Source: Gp6-AA40 sp050742535
Lineage (GTDB): Bacteria > Acidobacteriota > Vicinamibacteria > Vicinamibacterales > UBA2999
Direction: 5' to 3'
DNA: 9,955 nucleotides
Assembly (NCBI GenBank): GCA_050742535.1
Contig: JBOGIQ010000218.1
Location: forward strand, 1 to 9,955
Of this stretch, positions 1 to 5,513 are shown piece by piece (position 1 is the stretch's first letter; every line of letters starts with the position of its first letter). The notes below the pieces were generated by a model. It did not search any database. It was not told the DNA's origin and saw only the letters and a program-made list of their open reading frames with translations. The position numbers were made by a program, and so were the translations under genes.

Positions 1-284
1 ACCGTGACCTGGGCGCCGACCGGAATCATGCCTTCCTTCAGTCCGGCTGCCGCCACGCGGTTGCCGGCTGACAGCACGATGTTCCACACCTGCCCCTCCG
101 CGCGAATCCTCATCGTCGCGTGCGGACCGGCCAGGCTGACCGGCGTTTCGACGGCGCCGGAGATGCTGAACTCCTCGGTGCCGTAGTTGCTCCATCCGTG
201 ATGAGCGGCAAGCGGCAGCGCGATGAGCGGGAGGGCGAGCGCGGTGGCAAATGCCGTTCGTCTGAAGCTGCGAGCCTGAGCCAT
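1..284 (-). CDS. DUF6152-like secreted protein, N-terminal part (cut by window edge)
   Basis: The first 94 codons are present; the gene continues past the left edge. The ATG at 284-282 is supported by a GGAGG ribosome site five bases upstream. The protein opens with a basic stretch (RSFRR, residues 5-9) and a hydrophobic signal peptide ending near LPLAA (23-27), followed at once by HHGWSNYG (28-35). A double histidine straight after the signal peptide, then a short beta-rich domain with a PHA motif (54-56), is the pattern I associate with DUF6152, a family of small periplasmic proteins of unknown function. Cleavage after A27 would expose H28 as the mature N-terminus. It is the last gene of the minus-strand run containing the two membrane proteins. 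The family call rests on motif recognition only, and the C-terminal half cannot be judged. Confidence 0.72.
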   Translation of the reverse strand, partial: MAQARSFRRTAFATALALPLIALPLAAHHGWSNYGTEEFSISGAVETPVSLAGPHATMRIRAEGQVWNIVLSAGNRVAAAGLKEGMIPVGAQVT

Positions 285-334
285 ACGAACCTCCGCCTCG
301 TAGTGTAGCGAATTCCGCCAGCTCGGCTTGTGGA

Positions 335-354
335 CTTCCGGCTGAACCCGGAAG
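335..354. repeat. Perfect 7-bp stem palindrome (REP-like), core GGCTGAACCC
   Basis: CTTCCGG (335-341) and CCGGAAG (348-354) are perfect inverted arms around a six-base loop. On the minus strand the hairpin begins directly after the TAG at 357-355 that ends the small ORF 450-355, and lies between that ORF and the DUF6152 gene. No T-run follows, so an intrinsic terminator is not clearly supported. The centre resembles that of the palindrome at 5471-5494, so a dispersed repeat element is the better reading. Confidence 0.6.
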
Positions 355-450
355 CTACGTGTCGGCGTTACGGTCGATCAGCAGAGCAATCACATACGTA
401 ACCACAGCGGTCACGGCAACAGTCACACTGACGATGATGGCGAGCTGCAA
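355..450 (-). CDS. Possible 31-residue single-pass membrane peptide
   Basis: On the minus strand a TTG at 450-448 opens a 31-codon frame ending in TAG at 357-355. The peptide is almost wholly a hydrophobic helix: residues 3-25 are L, A, I, V, T and Y with one S, and the tail is DRNADT. A GGAG lies seven bases before the TTG. The frame stays open further upstream, but only through a heptad repeat, so the original start may have been lost or altered. About two thirds of third codon positions are G or C. It sits between an eight-helix membrane protein and a DUF6152 gene on the same strand, so it could be a small accessory subunit. I do not recognise a family. It could also be a chance open frame, since a stretch this short is easily open in GC-rich DNA. 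Confidence 0.38.
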   Translation of the reverse strand: MQLAIIVSVTVAVTAVVTYVIALLIDRNADT

Positions 451-457
451 ACTGGAA

Positions 458-530
458 CTCCCAACTGCCAATCCCCAACTCCCAATTCATTCCTCCCGGA
501 CTTTGGGAGTTGGGCGTTGGGAATTGGGAG
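458..530. repeat. Long inverted repeat built of 4 + 4 TTGGGNN heptads
   Basis: Plus-strand positions 503-530 read as four heptads: TTGGGAG, TTGGGCG, TTGGGAA, TTGGGAG. The complement of 458-485 also reads as four: TTGGGAG, TTGGGGA, TTGGCAG, TTGGGAG. The arms face each other across a 17-base loop and pair at about 24 of 28 positions, giving a long imperfect hairpin. It starts one base beyond the TAA (534-532) of the membrane-protein gene, so it lies in that gene's 3' region and may stabilise the transcript or end transcription. A short run of A and T at 531-537 flanks it. Confidence 0.8.
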
Positions 531-531
531 T

Positions 532-1533
532 TTAAAAAGCGTTTCCCAGAAAAGGAAGCATGCGGCCGAAATACATCACGAGGGCCCACGACACGATCGC
601 CGTGGCGCCGGCGATCTTCACGCGGATGGGCGGATCCTGCCCCGCCTGCGCGTGGTGCCACGGTCCCTCGAACACCGTGATGTAGAGCAGGTTCAGGCCG
701 GCGACCATCAGGAAGATGATCTTCCAGAGGAACGAGATGTTCGCGCCGTACTGCTCCGGCGTCCCCGTCACGAACATCATGCCCGTGACCACGTTGATCG
801 CCAGACCCAGCGCCGCCCACGGCAGCAGCCGGTGGAAGGCCGAGTACGGCGCGGTGCGCATGAAGCCCAGCAACCGCATGTTGACGAGCAGGATGACGCC
901 GAGAATGAGCCACAGACCGATGAAGTGCAGCGCCTCGGACGCGGGCCACATCCAGTTCCGGTCCATGTACGCCTTGCCCAATCCGCGTCCGGTCAGCCAG
1001 CCGGCTTCTACCTCCGGAGGCGCTTCTGTCGCCGCGCCCTCTGGCGCCGCTTCGGGGGCCGCTTCCGTTTCAGCCGCCGCCTGCGCGTTGGCGATGATCT
1101 CCGGGTGACGGATTTCGCCGCCGAGGCTCGCCGCGCGCGCCGCCGTCGCGAACGACAGCGCAGAGAACACGAATACGACGGCAACCATCGTCGTCGGCCA
1201 GACGCTGGTTCGCCGCCACTTCCACAGCGCGAGCCAGGACAGGGCGCCGGCGGCTTGCATCAACACGAACGTCCACAGGGCCGCGGTCCAGTGCGCGTCG
1301 ACGAACAGCTGGGAAATGTCCGGCATCTCGAGCAGAGTCTGCTGCGCGCCGACGCCGCTCAGGTAGGCCGGGAACGTGAACAGGGCGACGACGTAGGTGG
1401 CTTCCAGCGCGATGCGCTTGAGATCGTCGCTCTTGCGGACGAAGGCGATGATCAGCAGTACGAGGGCCGCGGCGCCGCCGATGGTCGGAATGTGATTGAG
1501 CAGCAGATGCAGGTGCGGAACATTCATGTTCAT
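532..1533 (-). CDS. Eight-helix membrane protein: DUF2231-like half fused to DUF6644-like half
   Basis: This 333-residue protein shows two groups of four predicted helices. The first group (about 12-32, 44-62, 82-104, 112-133) starts with HLHLLLNHIPTIGG, which resembles DUF2231-type membrane proteins. A low-complexity Ala/Glu/Pro linker covers about 149-177. The second group (about 200-223, 236-256, 267-287, 305-327) reads like the neighbouring four-helix protein: a helix with a histidine (ALHFIGL, H203), then MRLLGF, FHRLLPW, and a WKIIF helix. Histidines at 7, 9, 14, 81, 203, 234, 293 and 294 lie in or beside membrane segments and could bind heme or metal; this is inference. The start is supported by GAGGTG six bases before the ATG; that site overlaps the TGA of the upstream gene, so the two are translationally linked. 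Substrate and function are unknown. Confidence 0.85.
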   Translation of the reverse strand: MNMNVPHLHLLLNHIPTIGGAAALVLLIIAFVRKSDDLKRIALEATYVVALFTFPAYLSGVGAQQTLLEMPDISQLFVDAHWTAALWTFVLMQAAGALSWLALWKWRRTSVWPTTMVAVVFVFSALSFATAARAASLGGEIRHPEIIANAQAAAETEAAPEAAPEGAATEAPPEVEAGWLTGRGLGKAYMDRNWMWPASEALHFIGLWLILGVILLVNMRLLGFMRTAPYSAFHRLLPWAALGLAINVVTGMMFVTGTPEQYGANISFLWKIIFLMVAGLNLLYITVFEGPWHHAQAGQDPPIRVKIAGATAIVSWALVMYFGRMLPFLGNAF

Positions 1534-1542
1534 CGCGTCACC

Positions 1543-2019
1543 TCAGATGTACGCAATGAGGCGGCCTGCGGTTGTCGCCCCGATCCAGAGGACCAGCGAG
1601 GCCATGGCCAGCGTCCGTGCGTTCGACGGGAGCACGCCGTCCGAAGCCGTCGGACTGCGGAAGATGCGGCTGCGCATCATCTGCATGTTGACGACGGCCA
1701 GCGCGACGAAGATCAGCTTCACGTAAAACACCGTCTGGTGCAGGCGTGTCACCGGATCCGTCACGAGCAGCGCCAGGCCGGAGAGCGCGCTGACGATGAA
1801 GCCGAACCACATGATCGGAAAGAGCCGGTCGAGCGGCCCGATAGGCACGCTGCGGCCGAAGCCGAGCACGCGCAGCGCCACGGCGCCGTTGACGCCGGCG
1901 ACCGTTCCGAGGCCGAGTGTGTGCAGGAACAGAACGGTTGGATATCCGAGAAGCGAGCCTGACTCGCCGACGAACCGGGCAAACGCGCTCTGCTGGAGCG
2001 ATTCGAGAAATGGATCCAT
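1543..2019 (-). CDS. DUF6644-like four-helix membrane protein
   Basis: The protein has 158 residues with four predicted membrane helices (about 25-46, 66-86, 97-115, 136-156). The opening MDPFLESL, the helix GYPTVLFLHTLGLG with H33, and the LRVLGFG turn (49-55) match what I know of DUF6644, an uncharacterised family of inner-membrane proteins. A second histidine, H94, lies just before the third helix. GAGGA stands three bases before the ATG at 2019. The open frame continues upstream to about 2610, but that part is the out-of-frame reading of the PIN gene and is not coding. Its TGA overlaps the ribosome site of the next gene, nine bases away, so the two membrane proteins are very likely made together. 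The fold suggests a cytochrome b- or CopD-like bundle, without proof. Confidence 0.83.
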   Translation of the reverse strand: MDPFLESLQQSAFARFVGESGSLLGYPTVLFLHTLGLGTVAGVNGAVALRVLGFGRSVPIGPLDRLFPIMWFGFIVSALSGLALLVTDPVTRLHQTVFYVKLIFVALAVVNMQMMRSRIFRSPTASDGVLPSNARTLAMASLVLWIGATTAGRLIAYI

Positions 2020-2054
2020 GCGTCCTCGATGAAAGGTGACGGGGGATTGTATCT

Positions 2055-2534
2055 CTACGGCGATCGCCTCGGTTTCAACCGTGCGAGAAATTCCCCCGGC
2101 GTCTCGATCCGCATCTCGTAGCGGAGCGCCGACAGGAAGTGGCGGCGGTTGTCCGTCACCACCACCTCGGCGCCCGCGGCGCGGGCGATTTCGGCGATAT
2201 GCGCGTCGTAGATCCGGCCGCCGCCTATGCGATCGCGGGCGGCGGCGCGCAGCGCCGGCAGCCGCTCCGCCGCCGGAAGGTCGTGAACGGCCATCCGCGC
2301 GAAAATCTCCTCTTCGAGCAGTATCGCGGCGTCGGCCGGATCGAGCCGGAATTCCGGGGGGAGACGGGTGCTGACGGAGTAAAACTCCAGACAGCAGTGC
2401 CATGCGGTGGCGGCGCCGCTGACCCGCTTCTCGGCGACCGCGTGCAACAGCGACTGCGCAGGTGCGCTCTGCGGACCGAAGTCGATCAGGCCGGCGAGCA
2501 GCACGCTGGTGTCGAGGAACGCGGTTACGGCCAC
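2055..2534 (-). CDS. PIN-domain ribonuclease toxin (VapC-like)
   Basis: This 159-residue protein has the expected size and motifs of a PIN-domain nuclease, which cleaves RNA using metal ions held by acidic residues. The conserved acids are visible: D8 in FLDTSVL, E50 in CLEFYS, D110 in IYDAHIAE and D128 in VVTDNRRHF. All four are present, so it should be active. The start is a GTG at 2534; it lies inside the end of the antitoxin gene, giving a 10-base overlap and probable translational coupling. The PIN family begins only a few residues before the first Asp, which agrees with this start. Its role is most likely toxin of a type II toxin-antitoxin pair. The RNA target cannot be told from sequence. 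Confidence 0.93.
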   Translation of the reverse strand: MAVTAFLDTSVLLAGLIDFGPQSAPAQSLLHAVAEKRVSGAATAWHCCLEFYSVSTRLPPEFRLDPADAAILLEEEIFARMAVHDLPAAERLPALRAAARDRIGGGRIYDAHIAEIARAAGAEVVVTDNRRHFLSALRYEMRIETPGEFLARLKPRRSP

Positions 2535-2779
2535 CGGTTGCGCTCGTCCTCGACGATCGCCGCGACATCGACGCGCGGACGCTGATCCGCCGGAACGGTC
2601 GGCCGTGCAACGCGCCGGCGGCCGATCTTGACCAGCCGCGGACCGGCGGCCACGCGCTGCAGCCGGATGCCGATGTCCTCCTCGGTGATCTCCACTTCCG
2701 CGCCGGGCCCCAGGCCGGCCCGCTCGCGGATCGCCGCCGGAATCACCACGCGGCCAGCCTTGTCAATGGTTGTTCGCAT
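2525..2779 (-). CDS. AbrB/MazE-type antitoxin
   Basis: The protein has 84 residues. Its first half, MRTTIDKAGRVVIPAAIRER followed by AGLGPGAEVEI, is a textbook swapped-hairpin AbrB (SpoVT/MazE) DNA-binding domain. The second half (about 45-84) is charged and is expected to wrap and neutralise the PIN toxin. It precedes the toxin gene and overlaps it by ten bases, the usual antitoxin-first order. The ATG at 2779 lies inside a palindrome at 2779-2794 that probably serves as the operator for self-repression. No Shine-Dalgarno sequence is visible before the ATG, so the message may be leaderless. Confidence 0.93.
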   Translation of the reverse strand: MRTTIDKAGRVVIPAAIRERAGLGPGAEVEITEEDIGIRLQRVAAGPRLVKIGRRRVARPTVPADQRPRVDVAAIVEDERNRWP

Positions 2780-2794
2780 GGTAATACGATACCA
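2779..2794 (-). promoter_or_regulatory. Palindromic operator and -10 box over the antitoxin start
   Basis: On the minus strand TGGTA and TACCA form perfect 5-bp arms around TCGTAT. The palindrome includes a TATCGT box (2791-2786) that ends six bases before the ATG and itself overlaps the ATG. An antitoxin dimer bound here would cover the likely -10 box and transcription start, the usual way such operons shut themselves off. No good -35 match was seen. Confidence 0.5.
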
Positions 2795-2831
2795 CTCTAT
2801 TGCCGGATGCCCGTCGTCGCCGCGGGCCGGC

Positions 2832-3524
2832 CTATCGGGCTCCGACGGACAGATCGGCGCGGACGACGGAGATCTGCGCGGCGGGGAACTCCAGGCGCAG
2901 CAGGCGTCCCCGGTCGGCCCAGAGCTCGACACGCGTCGGCCGCGGCCTGACCTCGATGAGCACGTAGCGCTGCGCCGACAGCGATCCGCTCCTCGTCTGG
3001 ACGCGCTCGACTGTGGCCGTCTCCACCAGCGCACGCGTTTCCCCGGTCGGCGGGACGAAGATCGGGAGGTCGCCGTGCGCGCCGTCGCCGGCCAGCCGCG
3101 CGGCAACGGCTTCATAGGCGCCGTAGGCGCGCTCCGGAAGCAGGATCGTGTTTGCCGACACGCTGGTCGAGCGAAAGCGGGCTTCGCCGGCACGCACCAC
3201 GTCGATCTGCGCCGTGATGCGGGCCACCGCGACGTGCACGAGGACGTCGTCCGGCGCCTTCATCTCCAGCGTCATCCAGCGGCCGAACCAGGTGCGGTTG
3301 TACAACAGCTCGAGATTGGCAATCCGTACCGGCACCGCGCCCTTCGACTGCTGGGAGCCCGTGATGCGCCATCCGTCGCTGGTCCGGGAGACCTCGGTTT
3401 CCATCGTCCCGACGCGCTGCCCCTTCTCGTAAACGACGAACGACGCCTTGCCTGGTGTCTGAGCGGCAACGCCCTCCGCGAGCAGGATGACAAGACAGAG
3501 CAGCACGCGGCACATCGCCCTCAT
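2832..3524 (-). CDS. Secreted protein of unknown function, possibly a DUF3108/DUF6134-type beta-rich domain
   Basis: The protein has 230 residues. A signal peptide is clear (hydrophobic VLLCLVILL at about 7-15, likely cleavage after VAA at 19-21). The rest is rich in alternating hydrophobic and polar residues, typical of an all-beta fold. The segment about 29-60, with VVYEKGQRVGTMETEVSRT then WRITGSQ, recalls exported beta-barrel proteins in which a property is 'transferred' along a strand-rich domain (DUF3108 or DUF6134 type), but I am not sure of the family. No catalytic motif stands out. A second ATG nine bases downstream is an alternative start; neither has a strong ribosome site. It is divergent from the amidohydrolase gene across only 56 bases, and lies 52 bases upstream of the antitoxin gene. 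Confidence 0.75.
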   Translation of the reverse strand: MRAMCRVLLCLVILLAEGVAAQTPGKASFVVYEKGQRVGTMETEVSRTSDGWRITGSQQSKGAVPVRIANLELLYNRTWFGRWMTLEMKAPDDVLVHVAVARITAQIDVVRAGEARFRSTSVSANTILLPERAYGAYEAVAARLAGDGAHGDLPIFVPPTGETRALVETATVERVQTRSGSLSAQRYVLIEVRPRPTRVELWADRGRLLRLEFPAAQISVVRADLSVGAR

Positions 3525-3566
3525 CGTGGCCCCGTCTTTCTCGAAGGGTCAAGCGTCCTACTGAAC

Positions 3567-3572
3567 TAGAAT
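3567..3572 (+). promoter_or_regulatory. Candidate -10 box (TAGAAT), leaderless promoter of the amidohydrolase gene
   Basis: TAGAAT matches the -10 consensus at five of six positions and ends eight bases before the ATG at 3581, which would place transcription start at or very near the A of the start codon. No Shine-Dalgarno sequence lies between. No convincing -35 was found. Confidence 0.42.
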
Positions 3573-3580
3573 CCGCCCGA

Positions 3581-4918
3581 ATGCGCCCCCTGACCCTTGC
3601 AGCCGCTCTCGTTGTCCTTGCCGGTGCCGGCGCCGGCGTGCAGACACCTGATGTCAAAGTCGTAACCGGCGCCACGCTCATCAACCCCGCCGCAGCCGCT
3701 CCTGTTGCCGACGCGGTCATCGTCATCGGCGGTTCGCGGATTACCCAGGCCGGCACGGCCGCCTCGGTGAAGCCGCCCGCGGGCGCGGACGTCATCGACG
3801 CGCGCAGCAAGTTCGTGATTCCGGGACTTGCCGACATGCACAACCACCTCGGTGCAGGTGTCATGAGTCTGGGACCCCAGCGCGAGAACTACGTCGGCAA
3901 CCTCGGACGACTTCTCGCGGTCGGCGTCACGACGGTCTTCGATCCCGGCGTCGGCGAAAGTGATTTCGCCAGCCTGAAATCGGCAGCCGCTGCTGATGCC
4001 GCGCCGTATCCGCGATTCTTCGGTACCGGGCCGGCCATCACCATCCCTGGCGGATCGCTTGGCGAGCAGGGTCCCGCGCCGGCGACGGTTGGAGACGCGC
4101 GGGCGGTGGTGCAGAAACTGAAGTCCGCCAACGTCGATGCAATCAAGATTCACCGCGATGACCTGGCCTGGGCGTCGAAGCGCACGATGCAGCCGATGGC
4201 CCTGGACGTGCTGCAGGCGATCGTCGACGAGACGCATCGCCTCGGCCTTCGAGCGTATGTTCACGCGCCGCAGCTGCTGCGCGCGAAGGAGGCATTGCGG
4301 GCTGGCGTGGACGGCCTGATGCACGGCATCGTCGACGAACCGATTGATCAGGAATTCATCGCCCTGATGCAAAAGAACCGCGCCTTCTACGTGCCGACGC
4401 TCGGGATGTTCGAGGATGTCGCGGACGTTGGCGCGTTCGGCAAACGCCAGGCGCCGTATTGGGATCAGCTCGGGCTGCAGCCGGCGGGGATCTACCAATT
4501 CCTCACCTCGCCGCAGGGCATTCAGATTTTTCAGTCATTCCTCAGCAACACGGCGTTCACGAACGAGCGCCTGCCGGTACTGCGGGCGAACCTGAAGCGG
4601 GTGTTCGATTCCGGCATTCCGGTCGTCATGGGCAGTGATACCGGCTTCTTCGGGGTATTGCTTGGCGTGGCCACGCCGCTTGAAATGGAGCTGATGGTCG
4701 AGGCCGGCCTGACTCCGGCGCAGGCCATCGGCGCGGCCACGATCAACGCGGCGCGCATGATTGGCAGAGACAAGGAGCAGGGGAGCGTCGAGGCCGGCAA
4801 GCTGGCCGACCTCCTGATTCTCGACGCGAATCCACTTGCTGACATTCGAGCCCTGCGGCAGATCCATCGCGTGGTCAAAGGCGGCGTGGTTCACGATCCA
4901 GCGCGATTGCCGCGTTGA
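3581..4918 (+). CDS. Secreted metal-dependent amidohydrolase
   Basis: The protein has 445 residues, with a short signal peptide (about 1-20, ending AGAGVQT). It belongs to the amidohydrolase superfamily (imidazolonepropionase/prolidase-like branch, COG1228). The family's metal-site residues appear in order: H87 and H89 in ADMHNHL, K189 in DAIKIHRDD (likely carbamylated lysine), H228 in AYVHAPQ, H248 in LMHGIVDE and D353 in VMGSDTGF. The C-terminal segment about 400-435 (QGSVEAGKLADLLIL...) is the usual small beta domain. All expected ligands are present, so it should be a working hydrolase of cyclic amides, peptides or related bonds in the periplasm or outside. The substrate cannot be told. 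The ATG is the first possible start after the short divergent intergenic region. Confidence 0.92.
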   Translation: MRPLTLAAALVVLAGAGAGVQTPDVKVVTGATLINPAAAAPVADAVIVIGGSRITQAGTAASVKPPAGADVIDARSKFVIPGLADMHNHLGAGVMSLGPQRENYVGNLGRLLAVGVTTVFDPGVGESDFASLKSAAAADAAPYPRFFGTGPAITIPGGSLGEQGPAPATVGDARAVVQKLKSANVDAIKIHRDDLAWASKRTMQPMALDVLQAIVDETHRLGLRAYVHAPQLLRAKEALRAGVDGLMHGIVDEPIDQEFIALMQKNRAFYVPTLGMFEDVADVGAFGKRQAPYWDQLGLQPAGIYQFLTSPQGIQIFQSFLSNTAFTNERLPVLRANLKRVFDSGIPVVMGSDTGFFGVLLGVATPLEMELMVEAGLTPAQAIGAATINAARMIGRDKEQGSVEAGKLADLLILDANPLADIRALRQIHRVVKGGVVHDPARLPR

Positions 4919-4980
4919 CGAGCGTGTCTGCACACACGTCTGCGGCTGGCGTCGAACTACCAGATGTAGAGAGTCGGCTT

Positions 4981-5352
4981 TCAGTTTGTACGCCTTCGCC
5001 GTCTTAGCACCACTGTGTACGCGACGACGTTGACCGCAACCACCACGACCCCGAGGGCAATCTGCGCCTGCCGGGTCAGCCCTTCCGGATAGAGCACAGG
5101 AAACACGTAGGTGGCGACGAAATCGCCCGCATACGGCTCCAGGCCGGCGCGACGGCGGAGGGCGTTTTCGAGCGGCGTTAATGGGCAGATCCCTCCAGAG
5201 AATTCCACGAACGTCGCCCATGTCGCAGCGGGCAGATGAATCCACGCGATCCGTGGCCATCGGAGCGCGAGGGCACTTCCCGCGACCACGAACAACACGA
5301 ACAACACGTGGACGGCAACAACCGCCGCAGCCAATGCGGCATCAATACTCAC
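4981..5352 (-). CDS. DUF2784 family membrane protein
   Basis: This 123-residue protein matches DUF2784 well: an N-terminal helix with H15 (AVHVLFVLFVV), then LRWPRIAWIHLPAATWA, E50, the signature CPLTPLEN (56-63), YPEGLT (88-93) and a last helix (about 97-115) followed by five arginines. Four membrane segments are likely, with a cytoplasmic basic tail. The function of the family is unknown; the conserved His, Glu and Cys suggest a cofactor or metal site, which is speculation. The start is a GTG at 5352, supported by a strong GGAGGGG seven bases upstream; there is no in-frame ATG at the right place. It converges on the amidohydrolase gene, with 62 bases between. Confidence 0.92.
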   Translation of the reverse strand: MSIDAALAAAVVAVHVLFVLFVVAGSALALRWPRIAWIHLPAATWATFVEFSGGICPLTPLENALRRRAGLEPYAGDFVATYVFPVLYPEGLTRQAQIALGVVVVAVNVVAYTVVLRRRRRTN

Positions 5353-5385
5353 ACGGATTCCCCTCCGCGCCTTGCCGGCGGGAAC

Positions 5386-5465
5386 GAACGCCAGGGGACG
5401 ACATCGAGCATACGCGTCGTCCTGAATGGGTGGAGGAGCTGAAGGCGAAACTGCCTGAGAAGTAG
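5386..5465 (+). pseudogene. Possible 3' remnant of a coding sequence
   Basis: A plus-strand frame ends in TAG at 5463-5465 with DDIEHTRRPEWVEELKAKL then PEK. The last 14 codons look coding: mostly G or C in third position and an amphipathic, charged helix typical of a protein C-terminus. No start with a ribosome site is apparent, and the upstream part of the frame runs antisense into the start region of the DUF2784 gene. I read it as the tail of a gene whose 5' part was lost; the family is not recognised. A chance open frame remains possible. The left boundary given is approximate. Confidence 0.25.
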
Positions 5466-5470
5466 CTGGC

Positions 5471-5494
5471 GGCTCGTGGCGTCAGCCACGAACC
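5471..5494. repeat. Inverted repeat, 10-bp arms with GTCA loop, core GGCTGACGCC
   Basis: GGCTCGTGGC (5471-5480) and GCCACGAACC (5485-5494) pair at nine of ten positions around a four-base loop. It lies between the tail fragment ending at 5465 and the NmrA-like gene whose stop is at 5514, so it could serve as a shared 3' hairpin. Its core resembles that of the 335-354 palindrome. Confidence 0.65.
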
Positions 5495-5513
5495 ACCAAC
5501 TACCAACTACCAA
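5486..5513 (-). repeat. Four TTGGTNG-type heptads directly after the NmrA-like gene
   Basis: Read on the minus strand from 5513, the bases are TTGGTAG, TTGGTAG, TTGGTGG, TTCGTGG. The array abuts the TAG stop (5516-5514) and its last unit is part of the inverted repeat at 5471-5494. The TTGG-led heptad is the same type as in 458-530. Confidence 0.75.

Noticed and set aside
458..530. CRISPR-like array
   Set aside because: The repeats are contiguous 7-base units without spacers and form a single inverted pair; no cas gene is nearby.
517..1962. 481-codon plus-strand open frame
   Set aside because: It is antisense to two well-supported membrane-protein genes, its translation is Arg/Asp/His/Gln-rich low-complexity typical of GC-rich shadow frames, and it spans the repeat at 458-530.
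2020..2610. N-terminal extension of the DUF6644-like frame up to 2610
   Set aside because: The extension is an Arg-rich out-of-frame reading of the PIN toxin gene; the family start and a ribosome site are at 2019.
2628..3569. 313-codon plus-strand open frame
   Set aside because: It is antisense to the antitoxin and secreted-protein genes, both of which have recognisable protein features; its own translation has none.
3566..4498. 310-codon minus-strand open frame
   Set aside because: It is the complement of the amidohydrolase gene and shows only shadow-frame composition.
4923..4938. Hairpin CGTGT-N6-ACACG between the convergent amidohydrolase and DUF2784 genes
   Set aside because: The stem is only five pairs with no T-run on either strand, so it is too weak to call a terminator.
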